A DNA stretch of 64,000 nucleotides. Origin: Trichocoleus desertorum NBK24 (GTDB lineage: Bacteria; Cyanobacteriota; Cyanobacteriia; FACHB-46). The position numbers were made by a program, and so were the translations under genes. The notes below the pieces were generated by a model. It was given only the letters and a program-made list of their open reading frames with translations, was not told the origin of the DNA and ran no database searches. The number at the start of each line of letters is the position of its first letter. Positions within the stretch are counted from its first letter, which is position 1. The stretch is taken from contig NZ_CP116619.1 of the NCBI RefSeq assembly GCF_030409055.1, positions 2,370,628-2,434,627 on the forward strand, in the 5' to 3' direction. Of this stretch, positions 32,761-41,316 are shown piece after piece.

Positions 32761-33825
32761 TCAGTCAAGTTGGACCGAAAAAGCATAATCATAAGGTTGC
32801 GATCGAGAATCGAGCTTGAGCTTGTAGGTGCCACTGAGCGGTAGTTTGCCTGTCCAGCGTGTGGGCCGATTGCTTGTCTCACCCAGCAAGGTACCGTTTG
32901 GGGCCATGATGATGGGTAAAGGGCCTAAGCCGCCAGTATCAATTGTGAGAGTTTGCCCTTGAACTGCGCTCAGCAGGTATTGGTGGACTCCCGAACTAGC
33001 AAAGCGGCCAGCCACCGTAGTAGGACGGTTATTGTCAGGCAGGGTAATCAACTTGGTTTTGTTGTCGTAGTTTCCACTCGCGTGGCCCTGCTGCTCAATG
33101 GTGGCCTTTACCACTGGTGTTAACTTCTCTTTCCAGAAGCGAATCTCCGGAAACCCATTTACTTGGCTCAGGACATCTTGCCACCGCTGCTCTTGGAAAG
33201 CTTGTTGCGCGGCTTGAAAGCGAGTTTTTGCCTGTTGCCAATCTTGTTGCCACTGGGCGATCGCTAGCTGAGCTTCGGCATAGGCAAGGCTATCTTTGGA
33301 CACCGCTTTGGCTAAAGCCATTGCCACCTCCAAATTACCTGCTTGGTATTGCTCGGTGGCGGTCGCGAGCAAAGTAGGGCCAGCATCTACAGGCTGACTA
33401 GAGCTAGCAGGAGCCGAGGTAGATCCGCGAGCAGGAACACCATTAGCTGTAGGGCAACTCGTGAGAGTCCGAGTTTTGTAAACCCAACCTGCAATCGGAG
33501 TCTTGACTTGAAACCACTCGTCTTGTTCTAGCACCACAGAGAGGCGGGTACCATTGGCGAGCTGACCCACCACATTGCCTGAGGCGACAACTGGGCTAGA
33601 GCGCACATTCAACGGTGGCATCGGATCGCTGACTAAGGTGATGCAACTTTGCGACTGAATCACTTTTGCAGATGCCCTTTCGGATATCCCAACTGATGGC
33701 CCCGTAGAATTAGCGCTGGGGTTTTCGGCAGGAATCGAGTTCTGATGCACCACGTAACTGAGTCCTGCTACGGTTGCGATCGCCGCTATCCCGGAGCCCA
33801 CCAAAAGGGGAAGCTTCAGTTTCAT
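32761..33825 (-). CDS. SH3b-domain exported protein, paralogue of the next gene
   Basis: 354 residues with an N-terminal membrane segment (LPLLVGSGIAAIATVAGLSYVV). An SH3b domain follows (MPPLNVRSSPVVASGNVVGQL, GWVYKT), then a helical insert of ~90 residues with tandem-helix look (YQAGNLEVAMALAKAVSKDS) and a C-terminal beta domain ending YKLKLDSRSQPYDYAFSVQLD. The SH3b and C-terminal parts match the lipoprotein encoded 90 bp downstream, so they arose by duplication; the helical insert is unique to this copy. Confidence 0.85.
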   Translation of the reverse strand: MKLKLPLLVGSGIAAIATVAGLSYVVHQNSIPAENPSANSTGPSVGISERASAKVIQSQSCITLVSDPMPPLNVRSSPVVASGNVVGQLANGTRLSVVLEQDEWFQVKTPIAGWVYKTRTLTSCPTANGVPARGSTSAPASSSQPVDAGPTLLATATEQYQAGNLEVAMALAKAVSKDSLAYAEAQLAIAQWQQDWQQAKTRFQAAQQAFQEQRWQDVLSQVNGFPEIRFWKEKLTPVVKATIEQQGHASGNYDNKTKLITLPDNNRPTTVAGRFASSGVHQYLLSAVQGQTLTIDTGGLGPLPIIMAPNGTLLGETSNRPTRWTGKLPLSGTYKLKLDSRSQPYDYAFSVQLD

Positions 33826-33899
33826 AACTTCAAATGCTGTTGTGATACACCCAATCCGATTTTCTCAAAGAAGTGCGATCGCCCTCGTAGAATAAAGTA

Positions 33900-34733
33900 A
33901 TGGCACCTCCGACTCGAAAACAATTTGGTCAGCATTGGTTGCGGAGCGAAAAAGCCCTCAATCAAATCATTAAGGCTGCGGCTCTATCCCCAAGCGATCG
34001 CGTGCTGGAAATTGGCCCTGGCACAGGCATTTTAACGCGGCAATTACTACAACAAGCCCAGTCAGTTGTGGCGGTAGAAATTGACCGAGATTTATGTGCG
34101 CTATTAGCCAAGAAATTAGGCTCAACAGCCAACTTTTTACTGCTCCAAGGCGATTTTTTAACTCTTGACTTAGAGGCTCATTTAGCAGCTTTTCCCCAGT
34201 TTCAAGCTCCTAAAAAAGTCGTTGCCAATATTCCCTATTACATTACTGGCCCCATTCTAGAAAAGCTGTTAGGCAATATCGCTGAGCCTGCTGCCTCGCC
34301 TCTAGAGTCAATTGTGTTGTTGGTGCAAAAAGAAATTGCCGATCGCCTGTGCGCCAAACCCGGTTCTAGAACTTATGGCGCTTTGTCGGTGCGAGTGCAG
34401 TATTTAGCCGCGTGCGACTTCATTTGTGATGTCCCTGCCAAAGCATTTGAGCCGCCACCCAAGGTAGATTCGGCTGTGGTGCGCTTGCGCCCCCGACCCA
34501 CAGAACCACCTGCCCAAGACCCCAAGCAACTCGCTAGTTTGGTCACAATGGGCTTTGCTACAAAGCGCAAGATGTTGCGAAATAATTTAAAAAGTGTAGT
34601 CGATCGCGATCGCCTGACTCAATTGCTGGAACAATTAAACGTGAACCCGCAAGCTCGCGCTGAAGATGTGAGCGTAGCTGAATGGGTGGCTTTAAGTAAT
34701 TTGTTGACACCCGCATGCGCTCCTACTCCTTAA
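33900..34733 (+). CDS. rsmA: 16S rRNA dimethyladenosine transferase
   Basis: 277 residues. KQFGQHWL at the start, SAM motif VLEIGPGTGILT, the acidic VEIDRDL, and the catalytic NIPYYITGPI are diagnostic for RsmA/KsgA, which dimethylates two adenosines in the 3' hairpin of 16S rRNA. The C-terminal helical domain (GFATKRKMLRNNLK) is present. The end overlaps the start of ispE by 19 bp, so translation is probably coupled. This rsmA-ispE pairing is common in bacteria. Confidence 0.97.
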   Translation: MAPPTRKQFGQHWLRSEKALNQIIKAAALSPSDRVLEIGPGTGILTRQLLQQAQSVVAVEIDRDLCALLAKKLGSTANFLLLQGDFLTLDLEAHLAAFPQFQAPKKVVANIPYYITGPILEKLLGNIAEPAASPLESIVLLVQKEIADRLCAKPGSRTYGALSVRVQYLAACDFICDVPAKAFEPPPKVDSAVVRLRPRPTEPPAQDPKQLASLVTMGFATKRKMLRNNLKSVVDRDRLTQLLEQLNVNPQARAEDVSVAEWVALSNLLTPACAPTP

Positions 34734-35671
34734 CTGCCGCAGCCAAAATCAATCTGCACCTAGAAATCATTGGCGATCGCCCAGATGGGTTCCATGAGTT
34801 GGCGATGGTGCTCCAAAGCGTTGACCTCTGCGATCGCATTGATTTGCGCCCACTTTCTACCGACCACATCCGAGTGCATTGCAACCATCCAGAAGTTCCT
34901 GTCGATCAGCGAAATTTAGCTTACAAAGCCGCAGCGCTGATGGCCGCAGAATTTCCTGACACCTTTGCTCAGTATGGTGGCGTAGAAATCAATATTCATA
35001 AACAAATTCCGGTCGGGGCTGGCTTGGCAGGGGGTTCAACCAATGCAGCAGCAGTGCTGGTCGGCTTAGACCTGATGTGGCAACTGGGCCTTACCCAGTC
35101 AGAACTACAAGAACTGGGAGCTCGCTTAGGCTCAGATGTGCCCTTTTGCATTGTCGGCGGCACCATGCTAGCGACAGGCCGTGGCGAAGAACTCGCGCCT
35201 CTACCAGACCTAAACCAGCTCCATGTAGTTCTGGCTAAGTACCGCAGCCTCTCGGTCTCTACCGCTTGGGCTTACCAAACCTTTCGGCAGCAGTTTGGCC
35301 ACACTTACGTGTCTAACACTCAGGAGCTAGAAACTCGAAGACAGCGGGTGCACTCAGGCCCGATGGTAGCGGCGATCGCTCATCGCAACAGCACTGAGAT
35401 TGGTCAACGCCTCTACAACGACCTAGAGCGGGTGGTGTTGCCAGCATATCCCCAAGTGTTGCGTTTACGAGAACAGTTTCAGCAGCAAGGTGTACTCGGT
35501 ACGATGATGTCTGGTTCTGGCCCTACGGTTTTCGTGCTGATCGAATCATCCGCCCAAGCCGAACAAGTGCGAGATCGAGTAAAAGCGGCGATCGCAGACC
35601 CAGATCTAGAACTTTGGACAGCTCCACTCACCAACACCAGCATTCGGATTGCCTCTTCCCGCCCAGTTTAA
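34715..35671 (+). CDS. ispE: 4-diphosphocytidyl-2-C-methyl-D-erythritol kinase
   Basis: 318 residues of the GHMP kinase fold. The opening AAAKINLHLEI carries the substrate Lys, the ATP loop is PVGAGLAGGSTNAAA, and MMSGSGPTVFVL is the third GHMP motif. It phosphorylates CDP-ME in the non-mevalonate isoprenoid pathway, which feeds chlorophyll, carotenoid and tocopherol side chains. It starts inside the 3' end of rsmA. Confidence 0.97.
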   Translation: MRSYSLTAAAKINLHLEIIGDRPDGFHELAMVLQSVDLCDRIDLRPLSTDHIRVHCNHPEVPVDQRNLAYKAAALMAAEFPDTFAQYGGVEINIHKQIPVGAGLAGGSTNAAAVLVGLDLMWQLGLTQSELQELGARLGSDVPFCIVGGTMLATGRGEELAPLPDLNQLHVVLAKYRSLSVSTAWAYQTFRQQFGHTYVSNTQELETRRQRVHSGPMVAAIAHRNSTEIGQRLYNDLERVVLPAYPQVLRLREQFQQQGVLGTMMSGSGPTVFVLIESSAQAEQVRDRVKAAIADPDLELWTAPLTNTSIRIASSRPV

Positions 35672-35701
35672 TTCGCCTGTCCCCTTTCTACAGGAAAAAT
35701 T

Positions 35702-36043
35702 ATGGCTAACCTCACGCCTCCTCCTAAGTCCAACTCAGATGCAGAAGCTCAAGCCCTTCCTGGCCCCTTCCGTTGTTTGAGCGGTGCTTTGATTGCAGGT
35801 AGCCTTGCCTTTGCTGGCTACAAACTCACGATGTCGATCGCTGCCACCTTTGCAGCCAAACCCATTCACTCCGATAGCACTGTCGTGCTCAATATTGCTT
35901 CCGCCGTCCGAACCCTAGTGGTTGGAATCGTAGCTTTAGGTGCAGGCGTATTTGGCTTCGCGGCTTTGGGTCTTTTGGCATTGGGTGTGCAAGTCACGCT
36001 CCAACGATTCAGCCAACCTCATCCTCCCGCCGATCCTTCCTAG
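35702..36043 (+). CDS. DUF3082 family membrane protein
   Basis: 113 residues with two or three hydrophobic helices (ALIAGSLAFAGYKLTMSIAATFA, then AVRTLVVGIVALGAGVFGFAALGLLALG in parts). This matches the small cyanobacterial family DUF3082 often found after ispE. Function unknown. It follows ispE by 30 bp in the same direction and is probably the last gene of the rsmA-ispE operon. Confidence 0.85.
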   Translation: MANLTPPPKSNSDAEAQALPGPFRCLSGALIAGSLAFAGYKLTMSIAATFAAKPIHSDSTVVLNIASAVRTLVVGIVALGAGVFGFAALGLLALGVQVTLQRFSQPHPPADPS

Positions 36044-36135
36044 GGGACGCAGGAGAACTCGCTGAACACGCACAAGCGCTCTCTACCGCTGGGATCATCT
36101 GTCTGAGGCCATTCCCAAGTTTTCTGTCCTGCTTC

Positions 36136-36182
36136 ACTAGCTAATCTTCTGATTTTTTTGTAATTCTTATCATTCCCTAAAC
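36136..36182. other. AT-rich stretch next to the DnaA-box array
   Basis: About 45 bp with a T-run and very few G or C, directly before the first box. In a bacterial origin such a stretch would serve as the unwinding element; that role is inferred from position. Confidence 0.4.
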
Positions 36183-36256
36183 TTTTCCCCACTTTTTCCA
36201 CAAGCTTTCCACAGAAACAGCCTAGGTTTTCCACAGGTTAGTCAGAGTTTTCCACA
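36183..36256 (+). promoter_or_regulatory. Phased array of DnaA-box-like sites (candidate oriC)
   Basis: TTTTCCACA, the cyanobacterial DnaA-box form, is exact at 36194-36202, 36227-36235 and 36248-36256. One-mismatch copies are at 36183-36191 (TTTTCCCCA) and 36205-36213 (CTTTCCACA). All five share orientation, with steps of 11, 11, 22 and 21 bp, about one or two helical turns. No dnaA or dnaN is in the window, and gene strands do not clearly diverge here, so an origin is possible but not proven. Confidence 0.6.
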
Positions 36257-36693
36257 GGCAAAATGAGCGAGATCCCACCTTTGCGCCGATTTGGGGATTT
36301 TTCAGTTAAACCCATCCAGAAATGAGAGTGGCTGGATTTTTGTAAAGGAAAGTAACGAGAATGACCCCTAAACACTGATTCTCTGGTAAATCTTTTTTTT
36401 ATCTGAAGGCGATCGCAACATTTCGAAGCATTGACAACCCTCCCCCCTAATAGCGCAAAATGATGCGACCCACTTAAATGCAACGCGGAGTTCCGATGAT
36501 CGTAGTTGGAGCCCGTAGCCGTTGCTGAGCGCGCTAGCTTAACCTGACAGCTGATGTTTTCCCATCAGATTGTGGGTGAAAGGTGTTACCGCAGGCTAGA
36601 TCGGCGCTACTTTTTGCTGTAACCCTTTTGCTGTCATCCAAGCGCTAAGCCGAATTCTATCCAGTTCACCTTGGTTCACGAGTAGAGGTTCTA
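36257..36693. other. Non-coding remainder between the box array and DUF2811 gene
   Basis: No gene-sized frame. Includes an A/T-run near 36388 (AATC followed by eight or nine T) and a HIP1 copy near 36410. No other DnaA-box-like site was found here on either strand. Confidence 0.4.
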
Positions 36694-36894
36694 ATGAACG
36701 CAACCGTCAGCATCCTGGCAGAAATTCCTGAAGCCCTTCACGAATCTCTTTCCTACTACCTTGAATCCCATCCGGATTGGGATCAAGACCGTGTCTTTGC
36801 GGCAGCATTGTCGCTGTTTTTACTTCAAAACGGAGATGGCGATCGCCGAGCCGCCCGTGTGTATCTTGATACTTTATTTAAACATCCTGTTTAA
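36694..36894 (+). CDS. DUF2811 family small protein
   Basis: 66 residues, ATG with GAGGTT upstream. The pattern (ILAEIPEALHESLSYYLESHPDWDQDRVFAAALSLFLLQ, in parts) matches the small DUF2811 family of cyanobacteria. The chain looks helical, with a ribbon-helix-helix-like strand and helix order, but no DNA-binding role is established. It stands alone ~440 bp after the DnaA-box array. Confidence 0.85.
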   Translation: MNATVSILAEIPEALHESLSYYLESHPDWDQDRVFAAALSLFLLQNGDGDRRAARVYLDTLFKHPV

Positions 36895-37338
36895 GCCTCT
36901 CTAGAAAGTTCCCACTTCAGCCCCGCTCGGCTGAATTTGGGTTAAGCTTGATGCACTTACTTCAAAAATTCAATCGTTAAGTTCAAGACCGCTATTTCAA
37001 GACCACTATTGAATATCCAGCCTGGGTGTAGCTTCCCTGCTCAGCCGAATATAGGCTCTCGCTGCGTTAAGGTAGAGCCTAGGATTGAAAGCATCAACCA
37101 CTCACCACATTTAAGGCAATGCTGCTCAGGCTGGAGCGGCTTTATTTCATCACGACTTTGACTAGTTTCAGGCTTTGCTCTACCCGTTTCCTAGCCCTCA
37201 CTTCAGTTAGATGGGCTTAATATAATCGTTTCCTAACTTTTTCCTGACTTGGGAACGATTCGGGGTTCAATCGCATCCCGATGACCAAGTTTAAACTTGG
37301 CTATAGTAGACAAACTGACCTTAATTTACCAGGCGCAT
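36895..37338. other. 444-bp region with two hairpins, no gene seen
   Basis: Holds a hairpin at 36911-36941 (CCCA...TTCAGCC with GGCTGAA...TGGG), just after the DUF2811 stop but without a T-run, and a second at 37121-37147 with a T-rich tail. No gene-sized frame. Confidence 0.45.
37121..37147 (+). terminator. Terminator-like hairpin far from any gene end
   Basis: GCTGCTC and GAGCGGC pair (one T-G) around AGGCTG, followed by TTTATTT. It lies 230 bp after the DUF2811 stop and 190 bp before the PHP gene, so it may end a long DUF2811 transcript or a small RNA. Confidence 0.45.
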
Positions 37339-38070
37339 ATGGCGGTTAATCCTGCTCCGGTTGCTGTTTCTAGGCCAGCAGCGCAGAACATGCCAGCCCT
37401 CAGACGGGTCTTGGCAACAATTCGTGCCGATAGCTGTCCTCGCTCTTTCAATTTCCACATGCACACGGTTCATTCCGATGGTCAATTGCAACCGGAAGAC
37501 TTGATTGAACAGGCGATCGCGATCGGTCTGAAAGGCTTAGCGATCACCGATCACCACAGTGTCAGCGGCTACCGAGCAGCTCAGCAATACTTAGATGACT
37601 GGAAGTGGCGCTCGAGCTCTGTCAGAGGCGCTAGCACTAATGCTTGCCAATCAGTGCCTTACCTATGGACAGGCGTGGAAATCAACGCGAATCTTTTAGG
37701 GATCGAAGTTCACATTCTGGGCTATGCCTTTGATCCCACCCACCCCTGCTTGCAGCCTTATCTGCAACACCGAGCGGTTCAGGGTAATGCTTATCAGGCA
37801 GCGAATGCCATCGGTGCAATTCAGAAGGCTGGGGGTTTAGCAGTGTTGGCCCACCCCGCTCGCTATCGGCGATCGCCCGTAGAGTTGATTCAAGCGGCGG
37901 TTCACTTAGGGATCGATGGCGTGGAAGCTTACTATGCCTACAACAACCCCAATCCTTGGAAACCAAGTCCTGACCAAACACAGCAAGTTCAGACGTTAGC
38001 TGACAGCTACAAGCTGCTGAGAACCTGTGGCACAGATACTCACGGTTTGAACTTATTACAGCGCTTGTAG
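37339..38070 (+). CDS. PHP-domain metal-dependent phosphoesterase
   Basis: 243 residues from the ATG at 37339; the frame extends to a TTG at 37297. PHP metal-binding motifs are in order: FHMHTVHSDG, TDHHSVSG, LAHPARY and GTDTHG. Members include nucleotide 3',5'-bisphosphate phosphatases and histidinol phosphatases; the TrpH/YciV type (small stand-alone PHP protein) fits best by length and motifs. Likely cytoplasmic. No operon partner. Confidence 0.88.
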   Translation: MAVNPAPVAVSRPAAQNMPALRRVLATIRADSCPRSFNFHMHTVHSDGQLQPEDLIEQAIAIGLKGLAITDHHSVSGYRAAQQYLDDWKWRSSSVRGASTNACQSVPYLWTGVEINANLLGIEVHILGYAFDPTHPCLQPYLQHRAVQGNAYQAANAIGAIQKAGGLAVLAHPARYRRSPVELIQAAVHLGIDGVEAYYAYNNPNPWKPSPDQTQQVQTLADSYKLLRTCGTDTHGLNLLQRL

Positions 38071-38204
38071 CTACAGCCTAATATCCAACTTAGTTGTTTC
38101 AAATTTGAACCAGAGATAGCGATGAAAGAGGCTACCTCTCAGTTTCTCTTGCAGTTTTATTATTGAGCCGTTAGAGGATAGAGATTAAGAAGAGTAAACC
38201 TCTC

Positions 38205-38315
38205 TTATCTGAGGGCTCCGCTTTGAAGGGTCATGAGTCCAACAATGCCAAGGCTGCTAACTACTAAAAGCAGTCCCATTCCGAATGATTGGCCTAAATG
38301 CTTAGAGGATTTCAT
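38205..38315 (-). CDS. Unannotated 36-residue single-span membrane peptide
   Basis: ATG at 38315 has GGAG six bases upstream and the frame ends in TAA at 38205-38207. The product starts MKSSKHLGQS, has a hydrophobic span (GMGLLLVVSSLGIVGLMTL, ~12-30) and ends QSGALR, with a basic N-terminus. That is the shape of small photosynthetic-complex subunits (Psb, Pet, Ndh type), but I cannot match it to any of them. It is in a region otherwise empty of genes, upstream of nothing on its own strand. Conservation between relatives would decide whether it is real. Confidence 0.55.
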   Translation of the reverse strand: MKSSKHLGQSFGMGLLLVVSSLGIVGLMTLQSGALR

Positions 38316-38488
38316 GGCGGTCTCCACATCTAAGGAATTTTACTGAGAATATCAGCCCTTCTCAGATTGAGACATAAGATGACGAAAACTTAATCTAAAT
38401 CCATCTAAGTTAAAAATAATCTAGGCTCCAGCTCATTAGTTGCTGAAGATTTGTAACGACGCTGAAAGCAACAGCATTCAACTCGCTG

Positions 38489-39178
38489 TCATTTTGTCAA
38501 GCCATGCTCAAGGGCGTACCGTACCAGTTCAGTACGGCTGTTGGTTCCAGTTTTGCTGAATAAGCGACTGACATACTTTTCTACGTTCCGCACACTAGTG
38601 TCGAGGCGACGAGCAATTTCTTTATTCATCAAGCCTTCGGAGACAAGGTCAAGCACGCTCTGCTCGCGTGGAGTAAAATCAATCGGAATCGACGCTGGCG
38701 TGGTTGAAATCCCATTGCGCTGCGTCAAGAGGGCTTTAATCTCAGCAATCTGACGAGCCATATCCGCAATATCTGGAGTGTCTCCATCCTCGGTGCCTGT
38801 TCTAGAAGTTCGTCGCTCTAACAGATTCTCCACGATCGCAACTAGTTCATCTGGGTCAAAAGGTTTGGGCAGATAAGCATCACAACCCGCTTGGTATCCC
38901 TGAATGCGATCGCTAGTCATGCCTCTAGCTGTTAAGAACACCACGGGCAGCGTTTTAAAGCGTGGATCTTCCCGCATTTGTTTGAGAAACTGGTAGCCGT
39001 CTACTTGCGGCATCATCACATCAGAAATCACTAGGTCAGGTAGCCTTTGCTGTAAAAGTTGCCAGCCTTCGTGAGCATTACCCGCAACATCTACAGCAAA
39101 ACCGCTGTCTTCCAAATAAGCCTGCACTGCCTCGCGCAAACCTGGTTCATCATCTACCAACAGCACCTGTCCCGCCAT
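38489..39178 (-). CDS. NarL/LuxR-type two-component response regulator
   Basis: 229 residues from the ATG at 39178 (MAGQVLLVDDEPG). The receiver is intact: acidic pair DDE, phospho-acceptor in PDLVISDVMMP, Thr in VVFLTARG and Lys in YLPKPFDPDEL. A linker (~125-160) leads to a LuxR-type HTH (FTPREQSVLDLVSEGLMNKEIARRL, VRNVEKYVSRLF). It resembles Ycf29-type regulators of cyanobacteria and red-algal plastids. No histidine kinase gene is adjacent, so its partner is encoded elsewhere. Confidence 0.92.
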   Translation of the reverse strand: MAGQVLLVDDEPGLREAVQAYLEDSGFAVDVAGNAHEGWQLLQQRLPDLVISDVMMPQVDGYQFLKQMREDPRFKTLPVVFLTARGMTSDRIQGYQAGCDAYLPKPFDPDELVAIVENLLERRTSRTGTEDGDTPDIADMARQIAEIKALLTQRNGISTTPASIPIDFTPREQSVLDLVSEGLMNKEIARRLDTSVRNVEKYVSRLFSKTGTNSRTELVRYALEHGLTK

Positions 39179-39574
39179 CAATTTTTACCTATCTATCTAG
39201 CCCTTATTATTGTCTAAGCAGTTACCACTAAAAGTCTCTATCGGGGGCAAGAAATCTGCCATTTTAGCGACTTTAGGTAACAGCTTACGCACTGAATCGA
39301 TGGGTTTAGCCTCATTCAATTCGTCTAAAAATTGCTATAACCAATCATCAAATTATCTCTAAATAACAATCGATTTAGAGAGATTGAACTGTACTTGAAT
39401 TATAGGCTACTCAGTAGTGGAAGCTCAGTCTAAACCAAGCTTTAGCTCCATCTGCACTGGAACTAGCCTTTGAATTCAACTGAGATCTCTTTATAAAAAA
39501 AACTAGTATTTCGTTCAGCGACCAGACCTTCTGCTTCCATAATTTCTTTAAAGCTGTTCTAAGGTGCAACACGA
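39179..39574. other. Intergenic region between divergent genes
   Basis: The upstream regions of the response regulator and the amidase face each other here. It contains a 9-bp inverted repeat TCTCTAAAT/ATTTAGAGA at 39356-39381 and is AT-rich. No gene-sized frame. Confidence 0.45.
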
Positions 39575-40675
39575 ATGCTCAAAGTTCTTCAAGCCCCCAC
39601 AGCTCCGGTGCTAGTTAAGCAGAAATTCTCTATAGTAGGGACGACCTCTGCCGAAAATGCTGGCAAAGTCATTGCTTTAACCATTGATGACCAAATCAAA
39701 ACTTCTGGGCCAGCCGTGGGACAAGATGGAGCTTGGCGGGTGGAGTTCGTGTTTTTACAACCCGGTAACCGTCAGCTAGAAGTGGCGATCGCAAATGAAA
39801 GCGTTGATGTGCCGATCGAAGTGGTAGCAGAGGCTCCAAAAGCTATCGTCTCGTCTCGCCTGCGCTTTGCTCCCCTGCCTAAAAACGTTCGTGCAGAAGC
39901 AGCGTTTATTCTGAGCGGCTTTGCAGATGCTTACCAAGATGGGGATCAGTTAATTCTTAGAGCTGACAAAACCATTGAGCTGGCTCGTCCCCGAGTCCAA
40001 GCAGGGCGATGGCAAGCAAGTCTGCTATTGCATGGGTCTGGCAAGCGCCTGATTGAGATTATTGGCTCCGACCAAGACCGAGCCCAAACCACTTTAGAGG
40101 TTCAGCCTGCGGAGTTACAAGTTCAGCCGCGCAGCATTTGGACCAACAAACCAACTCCTTCTGACGTAGCCAACCTGCAACCCCAACGGATTACAATTCA
40201 TCACACTTTCATCAGTCCGACTTTGTCGCCCAGTGCTAGCCAGACCGCAGAAATTCAGCGGATGCGGCAACTCTGGCAAGGCCATGTCGGCGGTAATGGC
40301 TGGAGCGATATTGGCTATCATTACGTGATCATGCCGAGTGGCAGAATTTATGAAGCTCGCTTTGAGCGCAAACGGGGGGCTCACGATGTGATTAATGATG
40401 GGCTGGGAGTCGCCTTTGATGGAGTTTACAGCAGCGCTACCATCACGCCTGCGCAATTTCAATCGGCTGTGGCTCTTTGCACTACATTGTGCAAGCGCTA
40501 TGGCATTAATGACCCGGTGAAACTTGTCCCAACCCCTACCGATGCCTTTGGGATTCGCCAACTTCCCCGGATTTGTGCCCATCGCGATCGCGTTCAAACG
40601 GAGTGCCCCGGCTCTGGAGCAGGTCGCACAGTTAGGCTAGAAGAAATTCGTCAAGCTGTCAGACAACGGCTTTAG
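39575..40675 (+). CDS. PGRP-type N-acetylmuramoyl-L-alanine amidase with Ig-like N-terminus
   Basis: 366 residues. The N-terminal ~190 residues contain two beta repeats of Ig-like look (IALTIDDQIKTSG..., LILRADKTIEL...). From ~200 a PGRP/amidase_2 domain begins: zinc ligands in ITIHHTF and CAHRD, with ECPGSG supplying the third ligand; the central GWSDIGYHYVI is typical. The enzyme would cut the amide bond between MurNAc and L-Ala in peptidoglycan. No clear signal peptide is seen, unusual for an envelope hydrolase; the N-terminal domain may mediate binding. Confidence 0.87.
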   Translation: MLKVLQAPTAPVLVKQKFSIVGTTSAENAGKVIALTIDDQIKTSGPAVGQDGAWRVEFVFLQPGNRQLEVAIANESVDVPIEVVAEAPKAIVSSRLRFAPLPKNVRAEAAFILSGFADAYQDGDQLILRADKTIELARPRVQAGRWQASLLLHGSGKRLIEIIGSDQDRAQTTLEVQPAELQVQPRSIWTNKPTPSDVANLQPQRITIHHTFISPTLSPSASQTAEIQRMRQLWQGHVGGNGWSDIGYHYVIMPSGRIYEARFERKRGAHDVINDGLGVAFDGVYSSATITPAQFQSAVALCTTLCKRYGINDPVKLVPTPTDAFGIRQLPRICAHRDRVQTECPGSGAGRTVRLEEIRQAVRQRL

Positions 40676-40743
40676 TGTTCAGGCAAGCACGCCTGGATTT
40701 GTAAACTTCAACAGCACTTTACCTAATTGATAGCAGTAAAACC

Positions 40744-41250
40744 ATGCCAAAAGTGGTGATTGGAGTCATGGGGCCTGGAGCTACTGCAACTGCGACAGAC
40801 CTACAAAATGCCTACGCAGTAGGTCAACTGATTGCTGCCGAAGGCTGGGTTTTGCTGACGGGAGGACGGAACAGTGGCGTGATGCATGCCGCTAGCCAAG
40901 GTGCCAAACAAGCAGGCGGACTCACAATAGGAATTTTGCCCGCTGCTGACAAGACCGCCCTATCAGATGCGATCGATATCGCAGTTTTGACAGATATGGG
41001 CAGCGCCCGCAACAACATCAATGTTCTCTCTAGCGAAGTTGTAATTGCCTGCGGTATGGGTGCGGGTACGGCCTCAGAAATTGCCCTGACGATCAAGGCT
41101 CAGAAGAAAGTCATTTTGCTAAACGATAACGACCCTAGCCAAACTTTTTTTCGGGAGCTAGCGCCTGAGGCTGTATTTGTCGTGGATCAACCAGCAGCGG
41201 CGATAGAAATAGTCAAGGCAGTGGTCTGCGATCGCCCAGTCTTCAACTAA
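40744..41250 (+). CDS. LOG-like Rossmann-fold nucleotide-binding protein
   Basis: 168 residues. GPGATATATDLQNAYAVG, LLTGGRNSGVMHAASQGAKQAGG and GMGAGTASEIALTIK show the TIGR00725-type Rossmann fold related to lysine decarboxylase/LOG proteins. The LOG catalytic signature PGGxGTxxE is altered to GMGAGTASE, so cytokinin-type hydrolase activity is uncertain. Cytoplasmic. It follows the amidase gene by 68 bp and precedes a small conserved gene. Confidence 0.85.
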   Translation: MPKVVIGVMGPGATATATDLQNAYAVGQLIAAEGWVLLTGGRNSGVMHAASQGAKQAGGLTIGILPAADKTALSDAIDIAVLTDMGSARNNINVLSSEVVIACGMGAGTASEIALTIKAQKKVILLNDNDPSQTFFRELAPEAVFVVDQPAAAIEIVKAVVCDRPVFN

Positions 41251-41316
41251 TATCCATCTCCCCCATTCGTGGCAAATATTTCTCTCTTGGAAATCTAGTT
41301 CTTAACCCTGGGGTGA

